Shown here piece after piece: positions 36,685 through 45,375 of a stretch of 53,289 nt of DNA. Position numbers and translations under genes: made by a program. This stretch comes from a virus: the IMG/VR virus record IMGVR_UViG_3300030101_004884, positions 1-53,289 of that record; one strand, 5' to 3'. The stretch's first letter is position 1. The number at the start of each line of letters is the position of its first letter. The notes under the pieces are model-generated. The model did no database searches. It saw only the letters and a list, made by a program, of their open reading frames with translations, and was not told the origin of the DNA.

Positions 36685-38165
36685 AGCAAACACTCCGACC
36701 CTACCAAGAAGAAGCGGTTTCAAGGTGTCGAGAGTCTGTCGCAAAGCATAAAAGAGTATTGCTGCAACTGCCAACAGGCGGCGGAAAAACCACTATCGCT
36801 GCCGAGGTGATAGACCTTGCAGTAAAGAAAAATAAAACAGTTTTATTTATAGCTCATCGTCGAGAACTTATACACCAGGCCTATGAGAGGTTTACGGGTT
36901 TCGGGCTAGACTGCTCGGTGGTGCTGTCCGGCGATAAAAGATGTGACTCTGAAAAACCTGTTCAGATTGGCTCGGTGCAGACATGTGTGCGCCGGAAGAA
37001 ATACATGGCATCCATTTCGCCCGATCTTATTATTGTTGACGAGGCGCACCATGCCGTGGCGAACAGCTACGTTACCATATTGAAAATGTATCCAGACGCA
37101 GCAGTTATGGGTTTATCCGCAACACCATATCGAACGGACGGAAAAGGGCTTGGGTCGATTGATGGCTACTCTGTTTTTCAGGCGCTGGTTGTTGTGGAGA
37201 CAACGGGCTCGCTGATAAATCAGGGATATCTATCCCCTTGCGAGGTATGGGTGCCGCAGGTGTTAAGCTTTTCTAAGGTAAAGCTAGATAAGGGCGATTT
37301 CGACAGAAAAGAAGTCGAAAAAATGTTTATCGATAGGGACCTTATGGAAAATGTTGCTGCTGACTGGAAGAAATACTGCAACGGACTTCAGACGCTTGTC
37401 TTTGCGTCATCGGTTCAGCATAGCGAGTCACTGGTGGCGGTATTTAACGAGCAAGGCATCCCAGCGGAACATATTGATGGCACAACGCCTAAGCCTCAAA
37501 GAGAAAAGATACTATCACAGCTCGCAGACGGCTCTACAAGGGTCGTATCAAACTTCGGTGTGCTGACAGAGGGGTTTGATTGCCCAGCGGTTTCTGCGCT
37601 CATTCTGGCGCGTCCTACGATGTCAATGGCTCTTTACAAGCAGATGGTGGGCCGTGGGCTCAGATCTCATGAGGGAAAAACATCTGCCGTGATCCTTGAT
37701 TATGGCAAAAACACCATGCGGCACACATGGCCAACCAATGATCCGCCTGCTGATCTTTCTGACGGCTTGACGGAGAATGCAAAAACCAAGAAAAAGAAGG
37801 ACGAAGAAATAGCCGCATGGATCTGCCCTAAGTGTTGTGCTGCTACGCCCATGTCTGATGATAAATGCACAAAATGTGGTGCCCCCAAGCCAGTCGCAAA
37901 GATAAAGCATAAAAAAAAGAACTATAAGCTTATCAGGTTGAATGAAAATGATATACAATCACCGCTCACGCACTCACAAGTGCTTAAGAGAAGACTGAAG
38001 TTTTTTGAGTTAGAGGAGAAGGATAAAGCAATGGGGAGAAGCATGTGGACATCTTCATACAAATACAAATCACTGTATGGGAACATGCCTCACGACGACG
38101 GCATACTTTCTTCAGGCGAGACATATCATTATTTTAAAAACAGACCAAGGAGGGCAAAGAAGTGA
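36681..38165 (+). CDS. SF2 helicase (DEAH type) with C-terminal zinc finger
   Basis: A 494-residue ATP-dependent helicase. Motifs: Q-like LRPYQEEAV, I LPTGGGKTT (about 30-38), Ia AHRRELI, II VDEAHHA, III SATPYR, IV VFASSVQHSESLV, V LTEGFDCPA, VI QMVGRGLRS. A C4 zinc finger (CPKCCAATPMSDDKCTKCG, about 375-393) follows. Its architecture resembles phage replication or recombination helicases. The next gene begins with GTG inside its last codons. Confidence 0.9.
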   Translation: MKQTLRPYQEEAVSRCRESVAKHKRVLLQLPTGGGKTTIAAEVIDLAVKKNKTVLFIAHRRELIHQAYERFTGFGLDCSVVLSGDKRCDSEKPVQIGSVQTCVRRKKYMASISPDLIIVDEAHHAVANSYVTILKMYPDAAVMGLSATPYRTDGKGLGSIDGYSVFQALVVVETTGSLINQGYLSPCEVWVPQVLSFSKVKLDKGDFDRKEVEKMFIDRDLMENVAADWKKYCNGLQTLVFASSVQHSESLVAVFNEQGIPAEHIDGTTPKPQREKILSQLADGSTRVVSNFGVLTEGFDCPAVSALILARPTMSMALYKQMVGRGLRSHEGKTSAVILDYGKNTMRHTWPTNDPPADLSDGLTENAKTKKKKDEEIAAWICPKCCAATPMSDDKCTKCGAPKPVAKIKHKKKNYKLIRLNENDIQSPLTHSQVLKRRLKFFELEEKDKAMGRSMWTSSYKYKSLYGNMPHDDGILSSGETYHYFKNRPRRAKK

Positions 38166-41143
38166 CAAAATTATTCAACTTTGACGAGCTAAGAGAAGGG
38201 CTATACAGAAGATTTAAAGATGATGATGTCTTTGAGCTTAGGCTTATGGGTGCTGTTACCGAAAACGACAGCACCAGAAGAAACTATAGCGGTTATTTTA
38301 GCGTTGTTGATTTTGATGCCATCCAAAAACACCTTTTAAGCATTAAGAACTACGAACATCTTTGGGGTTCAAACGCTCCAGTGAAAGAGGAGACAAGAAA
38401 GAGAGCCGATGGCTTGTTTAAGTCAGGGGCAGGAATACACTCCGGCAATAATGATGCAAAAAAAATAAAAAGTATCTTTATTGATTTCGATGTGGTGAAG
38501 CCAGAAAAACACAAAAACAACTGCTCTTCTGACGAGGAAAAAGCCCAGGCATGGCCATCCGTTGAGGAATGCAAATCTCTTCTTAAAAAATACAACTTTC
38601 CTGAGCCATCAGAAATCTCTGACTCCGGCAACGGCTATCACGTTCTCTACAAGTGCGACCTGCCCGTAAGCTACAGTGGCCTTATTAAGCGTTTTTTAAA
38701 GATCTTAAAATACCACCTTGCAAACGACCATGTTAAAATTGATGAGTCCGTTCATAATCCAGGTCGAATGATTCGCCTCCCTGGAACACTGAATCAAAAG
38801 GGCAAGGATTTGCCTGATAGACCTCATCGCATGACGGGCGTAATAGAAGAAAACCCACCGCAAGAGGTTACACTTGAAATGCTTGAGGCTTTCGTCGCTG
38901 CAAACTCTTGGGTGGAAAAAAGCGAATCGTCTCAGGTTTCAAACAAGTGCGATCTCTCCATAAAAGAAATTGCTGAAACTTCTGGCGCAGAAATAAGAAA
39001 TCTTGGCAACCCGATAAAAAGCGGCTCTAACCTTGTTTATAAATGCAAGTGCGTCATGTGCAACAGTGCCAATTATGATGCGTGGATCACCAAGTATAAA
39101 GATGGTTTTTCCTACGGCTGTTTTCATGACACTTGTGACGCCAAAAAGGGTGGGACCGCTAAGTTTGCGAAAAAATTTGGCATACCTCTAAAGCAGATCA
39201 GAGCCGAAGAGGGTGAAGAGATTTTGATTTCGGAGTCTTTCAGGAGCGAAAAGTACGATGGTCCCGCAACCCTTAAGATGCCACGAAACTACAAATACGA
39301 AGATGGCTTTATAAAAAGCATGGATGGAAAAAGCAGTAAAGACATTACGTCCCAGGCTGTTTACATATCCGCAACCCTTGAGGACGTTGAGACAGAGGAA
39401 GAGTATGTTCAGATTGCGTACACCAGAAACTCTAAATGGCGGTACAGGGTAGTCAAAAAAAGAAGCATTGTTGATAGACAAAAAATCATTGAGCTTGCAG
39501 ACAGGGGACTTTCAGTTGGTTCCGATAATGCAACGGCGTTGATTGGTTATCTTCGCAGTTTTCACATTGAAAACGAAAATAGGATGAAGCTGGCTCGCTC
39601 AAGCTCAAGAATGGGGTGGCAGGAAGTTGATGGGGAGATGGGGTTTCTTTGGGGGGAGAAATACATAGGTAAGGACAGCGTTATATCCAACGAGGTTATG
39701 TCAAATCAGTCAGCACGTCACTGGCCTGACAACAGCATCTTTTTTCAGGCGGCATCCAGCGGTGAAACACAGCTTGTTAAAACGTTGACCTCGAACGGTA
39801 CGCTTGACGGATGGCGGTCTACAATGCAGTGGTGTTGTGAGCATCCAAATCTGTTAAGTATGATTCTTGGTTCTTTCTGCTCTCCCTTACTGGAGGTTTT
39901 AAACCAAGACAACTTCGTCATGGATTACTGCAACCGCACTTCATCCGGTAAAACCACGGGACTTGTTTTTGCTTCATCGATATGGGGAAACCCTGATAAA
40001 TCAAAAGGTGGATCATTAATAAGGTCATGGGATATTACACCGACAAGTGCAGAGCGAGTAGCCCACGCAAGAAACCACATGCCTTTGTTTATGGATGACA
40101 CCAAAGCGGCTCGTGACCTTGCAGTGGTGGTGAACATTGTCTACAAACTGGCGAGTTCTCAAAACAGGGGTCGAGGAAATATCTCTGGCACTGATATGGA
40201 TAAAAACTTTAGAAACGTGATCATATCAACCGGAGAGGAAAGCCTAGCTGACTTTTCTAAGGATGGCGGTTCAATAGCTCGCGTCTTACAGGTGTCTGGC
40301 CCTATGTTTACAAAGATGGGCAAGGGCTTTTCTGTGGAGATGCAGGAAAGGGTGAACGAGGTATATCAGAACTACGGTATGGCTGGCCCAATGTTCGTTA
40401 AATATATAGCGGAAAATCGTAACAGATGGGATGAGTGGCGCACTTTGCATCGTGAAAAAATGCTTAGGGTTAACACCAGAAATGAAAACATCTTGAATCG
40501 TCTTGCTAAATGCATGGCAACGATTATGGTGTGTGCTGACATTTTAAGAGAGTCTGGAATACTTGAGCTTGATCAATCGCAAGTAGATGAAGCACTAGAC
40601 CTTATCTGGACGAAGTGTAGAGAAAATACTGACGACTCAGACAGAGAGGCCTCTGCTCTTATGTGCGTAGAGGAGGGTCTTTTGGAAAAGCGGGATTGCG
40701 TTGTTGTTGTTGAGTACAATAGTATTGGGGATGTAAACTATAGAAAAACGCTTGCAGATAATGACAACTCGGCGTTCGTAAGACCAGGATTTGAGCCCAT
40801 TGCTAAATGTCACACTAGCAAAGCAGGGCGGGTTACTATGCTCGCGGTTGCAATAAAGACGATAAAGGACATCTTGTCTAGAAACGGGTACAATCCTCGG
40901 GCTCTCATTTCTCAGTGGAGAGAGAAGGGCTGGCTTATTGAAGACCAGGGGTCTAAAACGCCAGTTGTTAATCTTGGTAAAAAGGCACGGTCGAGGTGTG
41001 TTGTTTTTAATGAAAAAGCATGTGAGAAGCTCAGCCTTTACGGAGAAGAAGAAAAAAGCTTAAGTGCCGCCATCACAGAGGCAAAAGAAGACATGCTTAT
41101 GGATGATTACGGCGACAGTTACAATGAATGGGATACGGTATGA
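38162..41143 (+). CDS. Primase-helicase with DUF927-like ATPase domain
   Basis: A 993-residue replication protein. The N-terminal 250 residues look like an archaeo-eukaryotic-type primase: IFIDFDVVKP (metal Asp pair), SGNGYHVLYK, VKIDESVHNPGRMIRLPGT. A zinc domain follows (CVMCNSANYDAW...CFHDTCDAKKGG, about 298-325). The second half is a DUF927-like ATPase with Walker A CNRTSSGKTTGL (about 597) and MPLFMDDTKAARDL (Walker B-like). Such proteins prime and unwind phage DNA. Start is GTG 38162, overlapping the helicase stop. Confidence 0.8.
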   Translation: MTKLFNFDELREGLYRRFKDDDVFELRLMGAVTENDSTRRNYSGYFSVVDFDAIQKHLLSIKNYEHLWGSNAPVKEETRKRADGLFKSGAGIHSGNNDAKKIKSIFIDFDVVKPEKHKNNCSSDEEKAQAWPSVEECKSLLKKYNFPEPSEISDSGNGYHVLYKCDLPVSYSGLIKRFLKILKYHLANDHVKIDESVHNPGRMIRLPGTLNQKGKDLPDRPHRMTGVIEENPPQEVTLEMLEAFVAANSWVEKSESSQVSNKCDLSIKEIAETSGAEIRNLGNPIKSGSNLVYKCKCVMCNSANYDAWITKYKDGFSYGCFHDTCDAKKGGTAKFAKKFGIPLKQIRAEEGEEILISESFRSEKYDGPATLKMPRNYKYEDGFIKSMDGKSSKDITSQAVYISATLEDVETEEEYVQIAYTRNSKWRYRVVKKRSIVDRQKIIELADRGLSVGSDNATALIGYLRSFHIENENRMKLARSSSRMGWQEVDGEMGFLWGEKYIGKDSVISNEVMSNQSARHWPDNSIFFQAASSGETQLVKTLTSNGTLDGWRSTMQWCCEHPNLLSMILGSFCSPLLEVLNQDNFVMDYCNRTSSGKTTGLVFASSIWGNPDKSKGGSLIRSWDITPTSAERVAHARNHMPLFMDDTKAARDLAVVVNIVYKLASSQNRGRGNISGTDMDKNFRNVIISTGEESLADFSKDGGSIARVLQVSGPMFTKMGKGFSVEMQERVNEVYQNYGMAGPMFVKYIAENRNRWDEWRTLHREKMLRVNTRNENILNRLAKCMATIMVCADILRESGILELDQSQVDEALDLIWTKCRENTDDSDREASALMCVEEGLLEKRDCVVVVEYNSIGDVNYRKTLADNDNSAFVRPGFEPIAKCHTSKAGRVTMLAVAIKTIKDILSRNGYNPRALISQWREKGWLIEDQGSKTPVVNLGKKARSRCVVFNEKACEKLSLYGEEEKSLSAAITEAKEDMLMDDYGDSYNEWDTV

Positions 41144-41556
41144 AAAGAATAAAACACGGTGACAGATACTATTTTATGGACGACTTTATTGCAGCGTTTT
41201 GCACCAACGGGCCTGATGGATTAATTGAAAAGATAGACCTGTGGCCTTGGGCGAAACAGAAAAGAGTTGTTGATGAGGTCTTAAGGCAGACCATAGAATT
41301 TGCCAACAAAAGCTTCTGGCAAGATCTTGATGTGTGGTATGAGAAAAAACAAATATTGCACGATAGACCGAAAAAGCTTCCAAAGATCAATGAAAGAAGG
41401 TATTACAAGTCAACAAACATAAATAACTCTAGATATACGTATCTTAGAATACCTGTAAATATATACTCAAAGGAGGGTGGGGACGTGTTTAAGGTTTCGT
41501 TTGGAAGTAAAAAAATAACTATAACAAAAGTAGAGGGAGAAAATAATGAGCAATAA
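41140..41556 (+). CDS. Uncharacterised replication-region protein
   Basis: A 138-residue basic protein (MKRIKHGDRYYFMDDF). ATG 41140 is chosen because it overlaps the primase-helicase stop (ATGA) and has GGGA upstream; ATG 41128 gives a 4-residue extension. No family was recognised. Tyr and Lys rich in the second half (RRYYKSTNINNSRYTY). Confidence 0.6.
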   Translation: MKRIKHGDRYYFMDDFIAAFCTNGPDGLIEKIDLWPWAKQKRVVDEVLRQTIEFANKSFWQDLDVWYEKKQILHDRPKKLPKINERRYYKSTNINNSRYTYLRIPVNIYSKEGGDVFKVSFGSKKITITKVEGENNEQ

Positions 41557-41857
41557 AAACTTTAAGCACGAGGCGTTAACATTTATGCATCTTTTGCGTT
41601 TTAACGCCATTGAGAGGTGTGAAACAGATGCTGAAAGAATAGAGTTTTTCTATGATTTCGCAGAGGCCATTGGGATGAATTTTTCAAAGCACTTTGAAGA
41701 CACAAAGGCGCAATATGGCCAGCAGATTGCAGATCACATGGTTTTATCTTTTGTTGAAACCGCGTGCGCTGTAAACCCAGATTTCGCAAAAACCATTAAA
41801 GGCATTGTAGATAGATGCTTTGGTGGTGTTGTGGAAAAACAGGAATACTTAAACTAA
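41546..41857 (+). CDS. Uncharacterised small helical protein
   Basis: A 103-residue helical protein (FKHEALTFMHLLRFNAIERCETDAERIEFFYDFAEAIGMNF). It overlaps the preceding gene by 11 bp and is 12 bp upstream of ssb. AGGGAG precedes the start. No family recognised; probably part of the replication operon. Confidence 0.65.
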   Translation: MSNKNFKHEALTFMHLLRFNAIERCETDAERIEFFYDFAEAIGMNFSKHFEDTKAQYGQQIADHMVLSFVETACAVNPDFAKTIKGIVDRCFGGVVEKQEYLN

Positions 41858-41869
41858 AAAGGAGAAAAT

Positions 41870-42223
41870 ATGTCTAGTATGAACGTAGTAACATTGGTTG
41901 GAAACATGGGTAAAGACCCTAAGATCTTTGATGGCAACACCAAGGTCGCCAAATTTAGCATTGCAACCAATGAGTTTGTTAAGCAGGAAAAAAAGACCGA
42001 ATGGCACAACATCGTGGCTTTCGGAAAAACTGCTGACATTATAGAGGCTTACGCAAAGAAGGGCACAAAGATCGGTGTTTTAGGCCGCTTAAGCAACGGT
42101 TCCTATGAAAAAGACGGTCAAACCGTGTATTATACTGAAGTTATTGCGAATAACGTTCAGCTTTTGTCTCCCAAGGGCACATCCGAGGGGAACAACTTCA
42201 GTAACGATCAAATACCATTCTAG
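41870..42223 (+). CDS. ssb: Single-stranded DNA-binding protein
   Basis: A 117-residue SSB. OB-fold pattern: MNVVTLVGNMGKDPKIFDGNTKVAKFSIATNEF, EWHNIVAFGKTADIIEAYAKKGTKIGVLGRLSNGSY, YYTEVIANNVQLL. The C-terminal tip SNDQIPF is the acidic/Phe partner-binding motif. AAGGAG before the start. It coats single strands during replication and recombination. An unusual pair of exclusive hairpins follows the stop (42227-42264). Confidence 0.93.
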   Translation: MSSMNVVTLVGNMGKDPKIFDGNTKVAKFSIATNEFVKQEKKTEWHNIVAFGKTADIIEAYAKKGTKIGVLGRLSNGSYEKDGQTVYYTEVIANNVQLLSPKGTSEGNNFSNDQIPF

Positions 42224-42226
42224 TGG

Positions 42227-42264
42227 GCCGTGCGTCACGGCTTACTATGGAGCAGTGAGCCGTG
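42227..42264 (+). promoter_or_regulatory. Two mutually exclusive hairpins over the start of the next gene
   Basis: Hairpin A: GCCGTG (42227-42232) pairs with CACGGC (42236-42241). Hairpin B: CACGGCTTACT (42236-42246) pairs with AGTGAGCCGTG (42254-42264), 10 of 11 paired. They compete for CACGGC. Hairpin B sequesters the GTG start codon at 42262 and leaves GGAG in the loop. Possible translational switch downstream of ssb; there is no T-run, so it is not a standard terminator. Confidence 0.45.
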
Positions 42265-42510
42265 GCCAACACCTTAAAAGACAGAGTAGAAGAACTAGAA
42301 GATAAAAACGAGAACCTGGAGCGCGAGATCGAAAACATGGAGATTCGTGTTCAAAGCCTCGAAGAGCAACAGCAGCCAATCCTTGAAAAGATAGCGTCCT
42401 ACAGAGAAGCTGAAGTTCGTATTGAGGGGGCCATAACAGGCCTTAAGTGGCTGGCTGGCTTATTAACGTTTTTAGCAACATTGGGTCATTGCATTCCTAT
42501 TGATTACTAA
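42262..42510 (+). CDS. Coiled-coil protein with C-terminal membrane segment
   Basis: An 82-residue protein: long acidic coiled coil (VEELEDKNENLEREIENMEIRVQSLEEQ) followed by one hydrophobic helix (LKWLAGLLTFLATLG). The start is GTG 42262, 9 nt after GGAG. It resembles the spanin-like protein at 32958 in reverse orientation (helix at the end). Its role in the replication block is unknown. Confidence 0.6.
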   Translation: MANTLKDRVEELEDKNENLEREIENMEIRVQSLEEQQQPILEKIASYREAEVRIEGAITGLKWLAGLLTFLATLGHCIPIDY

Positions 42511-42519
42511 GGAGTAAAA

Positions 42520-43221
42520 ATGACCTGGACCTTAAAGCAAGGCGACTGGCGAGATGAGCTGGCCGACATCGAAGAAGTTGACGCAATCATAACCGACCCG
42601 CCATTTGGCGCACGAACACACAAGGGCGATGCCGCAGCAGCGGTTCAACAAAAGTCAGCAACAGGTCAAAGCAAGCGGCGACCTATTACGTATAAAAACT
42701 TTCACCCTGCTGATGTTTATGAGTTTGTTTATTCGTGGCAACATCGCAACAAGGGATGGTGGATTTGCATTACATCGCACGATCTGATTCCCGCATGGGA
42801 GCAAGCCTTTAGAGAGATCGGGCTATACTCGTTTGCTCCGCTGCCGTTTATACGTAAAGTGCCGAGGCTTTTAGGCGACGGTCCCGCGTCATGGGCTGAC
42901 TATATCATGGCGGCGCGGCCAAGAAACATTAACTACAGTAGATGGGGATGCAGACCAGGCGCTTACGTGCTTGAGAAGGGCCATTACGAGCGTAAAAAGA
43001 TCGCGGTAGGCGGTAAGCCTATATGGTTAATGAAGAAGCTTGTAGAGGACTACACGAAGCCTGGTGACGTTGTATGCGACCCTTTTGCTGGTGGGGCCAC
43101 AACTCTAGCTGCTGCCACAATGCTTGGGCGCAAGTCTGTAGGGTGTGAGCTGCGCGAGGAGATATACCAAAAGGCGCTAGAGCGTTTATCGGGAATCACA
43201 ACAGAATCGGATGCTGCATGA
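42520..43221 (+). CDS. DNA N-methyltransferase (N4-cytosine/N6-adenine class)
   Basis: A 233-residue amino-methyltransferase. Catalytic motif DPPF at residues 26-29 is followed by the SAM-binding motif DPFAGGATT (about 186-194), i.e. beta-type order. CRPGAYVLEKGHYERKKIAVGGKPIWLMKKLV lies between. It would methylate phage DNA to avoid host restriction. AAGGAG Shine-Dalgarno. The stop overlaps the resolvase start (ATGA). Confidence 0.82.
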   Translation: MTWTLKQGDWRDELADIEEVDAIITDPPFGARTHKGDAAAAVQQKSATGQSKRRPITYKNFHPADVYEFVYSWQHRNKGWWICITSHDLIPAWEQAFREIGLYSFAPLPFIRKVPRLLGDGPASWADYIMAARPRNINYSRWGCRPGAYVLEKGHYERKKIAVGGKPIWLMKKLVEDYTKPGDVVCDPFAGGATTLAAATMLGRKSVGCELREEIYQKALERLSGITTESDAA

Positions 43222-43685
43222 TCATTGTAAGTTTTGACCCTGGCGCTAAAACAGGATTTTGTATCCGCGAAGACTCAGAGGTCTTGCTGTCGGGAACAGA
43301 GGACCGTGAAAAGGCTGTAGAGGTTGTAAAAAACTTTATTGAGCCTGGGGTGCCGGACATTGTTGTTATTGAGGGTGCCTACGTCCCTATGGCGTCGGCA
43401 GGATACATTAGCGGTATTCTCAAGCTGTGTAAGACATCAGGATTTATTGAGGGCGTTTGCTACGCTTATTGGCGCGATGCTCTCGTATGGAGGCCTCTGT
43501 CCACACAATGGCGTTCAGTGTTAGGGCTACGCCCAAAAAACAGAGACGAAGCCAAAGCGGTTGTTTTGGCCTGGGCTGAGGCTCATGTCGGTAGAAAAAT
43601 CGAGGGGCCGCGTGGTGGTGTGGCTCACGACGAGGCCGAGGCGATTGCGATGGGCGCTGCTGCATTTATTAAGTTCCTAAACTAG
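43218..43685 (+). CDS. RuvC-like Holliday-junction resolvase
   Basis: A 155-residue RNase-H-fold nuclease: SFDPGAKTGF (first Asp at residue 6), IVVIEGAYV (Glu), and C-terminal VAHDEAEAIAMGAAAF (two acidic residues). This pattern is that of RuvC-like crossover junction endonucleases that resolve branched DNA before packaging. It is coupled to the methyltransferase. It ends the rightward block and overlaps, by 9 bp, the first of the convergent leftward genes. Confidence 0.8.
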   Translation: MIIVSFDPGAKTGFCIREDSEVLLSGTEDREKAVEVVKNFIEPGVPDIVVIEGAYVPMASAGYISGILKLCKTSGFIEGVCYAYWRDALVWRPLSTQWRSVLGLRPKNRDEAKAVVLAWAEAHVGRKIEGPRGGVAHDEAEAIAMGAAAFIKFLN

Positions 43686-43856
43686 GTAGCCACACTCTAT
43701 AAGCTTTTCTTTGTACTGTGCGTTTTCTTCCATGATGGCCTTCATCACTTGCCTACACAGCACTGCTTCCGCCTGTGCAGCCTCTGCCTTCTCTTTTGTT
43801 TTGCGTGTTTCCTGTTCAATGGTTTGAAGTCGAAGTTCTAAATCTCTTTGGTTCAT
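43677..43856 (-). CDS. Small coiled-coil protein
   Basis: A 59-residue leftward protein (MNQRDLELRLQTIEQ) with a charged coiled coil. ATG 43856 has a good AGAGG upstream; the longer frame to 43919 overlaps the next gene. Starts with MNQRD, as does the gene at 47715-47963. Ends convergently with the resolvase gene. No function recognised. Confidence 0.55.
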   Translation of the reverse strand: MNQRDLELRLQTIEQETRKTKEKAEAAQAEAVLCRQVMKAIMEENAQYKEKLIECGYLV

Positions 43857-43864
43857 CTGGGCCT

Positions 43865-44365
43865 CTAATACTGATATGTTTCGGCCTCCAACTCTTGGTG
43901 AAAGCCACAATAGATACAACTGTAGTATCTTTCTTTATACCCCTTTGCGAGGTGTAAGCCCATGGATCTGCACTTAGGACACACTTTTTGAGATCCTCCC
44001 TTTCTCGGCGGCCCTCCGGCAACATAGCCGTAACTCACAGGCACCAAACTCTCTCTGTATGCGTTCATATAGACAACTTCGCATGCCTTTCTTGGCGATT
44101 TTTTATTTTTGGATGAGCATTTTTTAGATGATGACTGTATCCTGAAGGGATCAAGAATGTCTTTTATATTTAACCTGCTTTTATTGCGCCTACTGTCTCT
44201 TAAAGCAAAAAAAAGCTCTTCCCTGGCAGTTCTTCCCTGGGGTTTTTTTTCGCTTTTCTTCATTTGAACCCTGTAAGACTGAAGTATTTGTTTTACTTGG
44301 GTGTCAAAATCTAAAGCATTAAAGATGTCAATTATTTTTCTGGCGAGTTCTTCTCTTGCGGTCAT
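43865..44365 (-). CDS. Zinc-ribbon protein
   Basis: A 166-residue basic protein with two copies of a TAREEL motif (residues 2-7 and 46-51), a Lys/Ser-rich middle and a C-terminal zinc ribbon (CPKC...CIYC, about 130-155). The start overlaps the stop of the upstream gene (ATGA at 44362-44365). No family recognised; nucleic-acid binding likely. Confidence 0.65.
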   Translation of the reverse strand: MTAREELARKIIDIFNALDFDTQVKQILQSYRVQMKKSEKKPQGRTAREELFFALRDSRRNKSRLNIKDILDPFRIQSSSKKCSSKNKKSPRKACEVVYMNAYRESLVPVSYGYVAGGPPRKGGSQKVCPKCRSMGLHLAKGYKERYYSCIYCGFHQELEAETYQY

Positions 44366-44643
44366 TGTTCCTCCTGTGGCTTGTCAAAACACACATGCAT
44401 TTTTATCTCAACAAGACCACAGTGTTCACATTTTACCTTTATTCCGCACTTAGAGCAGTTATACTCAGGCTGCCCCCCAAACAGACCACAAGTAAAGCAT
44501 CTATCAACGCCATTCGCCATTTTTTTCTTCTTCAACTTTTCCTCGACAGACTTCCCCAGTCTCTCTTTTATCACACTTTTTTTATAACGTGTGGGTCTGC
44601 GAGGCTTGCGTATCGGAAAATCCGACGATCTGGTATCCGCCAT
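44362..44643 (-). CDS. Cysteine-rich zinc-binding protein
   Basis: A 93-residue protein. Its C-terminal half holds three CxxC pairs (CFTC, CSKC, CEHC) and more Cys/His, probably two zinc sites. Start is uncertain: ATG 44643 (used) overlaps the upstream gene by 62 bp and has no clear Shine-Dalgarno; ATG 44517 (MANGVDRCFTCG) has GAAGAAG and would give only the zinc part. Confidence 0.55.
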   Translation of the reverse strand: MADTRSSDFPIRKPRRPTRYKKSVIKERLGKSVEEKLKKKKMANGVDRCFTCGLFGGQPEYNCSKCGIKVKCEHCGLVEIKMHVCFDKPQEEQ

Positions 44644-44869
44644 CGGCGATATGAGCGTACTTGCATACCGTAACCATGTACTCAGAAAACGGCTCCAAAA
44701 GGCTGGATGCACAGCACCTCCTAACCCTTTGAAGCAATTCTTTAACACCAATTTTGTAAACAATTTCTTTTTTACCACTATACGGAATCCCTAGATCTTC
44801 ACAGGTTTCACGAGTGAAAAACAAAACCATTGAGGTCATCTGTTCATTACAAAATTTGAGTCGATCCAT
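44582..44869 (-). CDS. Uncharacterised protein
   Basis: A 95-residue protein beginning MDRLKFCNEQMTSM. ATG 44869 is chosen because GAGGTAGAG precedes it; ATG 44899 is open but lacks a Shine-Dalgarno. Contains several Cys (RRCCASSLLEPF) and a C-terminal YMVTVCKYAHIADGGYQIVGF. No family recognised. Confidence 0.55.
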   Translation of the reverse strand: MDRLKFCNEQMTSMVLFFTRETCEDLGIPYSGKKEIVYKIGVKELLQRVRRCCASSLLEPFSEYMVTVCKYAHIADGGYQIVGFSDTQASQTHTL

Positions 44870-45063
44870 TTCTCTACCTCTTCTTTTGTCGTCATCCATG
44901 GTGATGCGCCTCGACCAACACCGAGCCTCACTGCTCGCAATTTGCCAGCCTTCATCGCGGTGATAACCTGTCTTTTGTTTAAAAACGGATATGCTGATTC
45001 AATGTCTGTTGTTGACATACCGTTTTCATGTACTTCATGTAAAAAGTCTATTTTTTCTTTCAT
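44836..45063 (-). CDS. Excisionase/MerR-like HTH protein
   Basis: A 75-residue DNA-binding protein: STTDIESAYPFLNKRQVITAMKAGKLRAVRLGVGRGASPWMTTKEEVEKWIDS is the winged-HTH pattern of excisionase-like proteins. AGGAGAAAAAG precedes the start. It overlaps the next gene by 34 bp. Probably a transcription regulator of the leftward block. Confidence 0.7.
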   Translation of the reverse strand: MKEKIDFLHEVHENGMSTTDIESAYPFLNKRQVITAMKAGKLRAVRLGVGRGASPWMTTKEEVEKWIDSNFVMNR

Positions 45064-45072
45064 CTTTTTCTC

Positions 45073-45375
45073 CTAACATTCTTCGATCTGCAAAAGATCT
45101 ATCCACCAATAAGAAAGATCACCTTCCTCATTCTCTGTCACACTCACAACCTTGTCGCCATGATTCAAATTTATCCTGGACTTGTTAACGGTCGCATCAA
45201 GACCAGTTTCATCAACAAACTTTCTCGCCACAGAATCTTTCCTGAAACAAGAGATAAAATTCGATGAATCTCGAACAACTATTTTTACGTTTTCTGGATA
45301 TATAGGAATGAGCCGTATCTGGGTTTCTTTTTGTGGCACCATATCAACCCTAAAAGAGTCAGTTAAAAATAACAT
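45073..45375 (-). CDS. Possible DUF1874 / AcrIII-1-fold protein
   Basis: A 100-residue protein. Its pattern (LTDSFRVDMVP...IRLIPIYPENVK..., NFISCFRKDSVARKFVDETGL...NKSRINLNHGDKVVSV) resembles, strand by strand, the small alpha/beta DUF1874 family, which includes the AcrIII-1 ring nucleases that destroy CRISPR type III cyclic-oligoadenylate signals. The family histidine (in a 'GH' motif) appears to be replaced here by FRKD, so activity is doubtful. The assignment is from pattern memory only. Overlaps the upstream gene by 17 bp. Confidence 0.35.
   Translation of the reverse strand: MLFLTDSFRVDMVPQKETQIRLIPIYPENVKIVVRDSSNFISCFRKDSVARKFVDETGLDATVNKSRINLNHGDKVVSVTENEEGDLSYWWIDLLQIEEC

Noticed and set aside
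41128-41139. Upstream ATG at 41128 for the gene after the primase-helicase
   Set aside because: It adds only four residues and has poorer ribosome-site spacing than ATG 41140, which overlaps the preceding stop.
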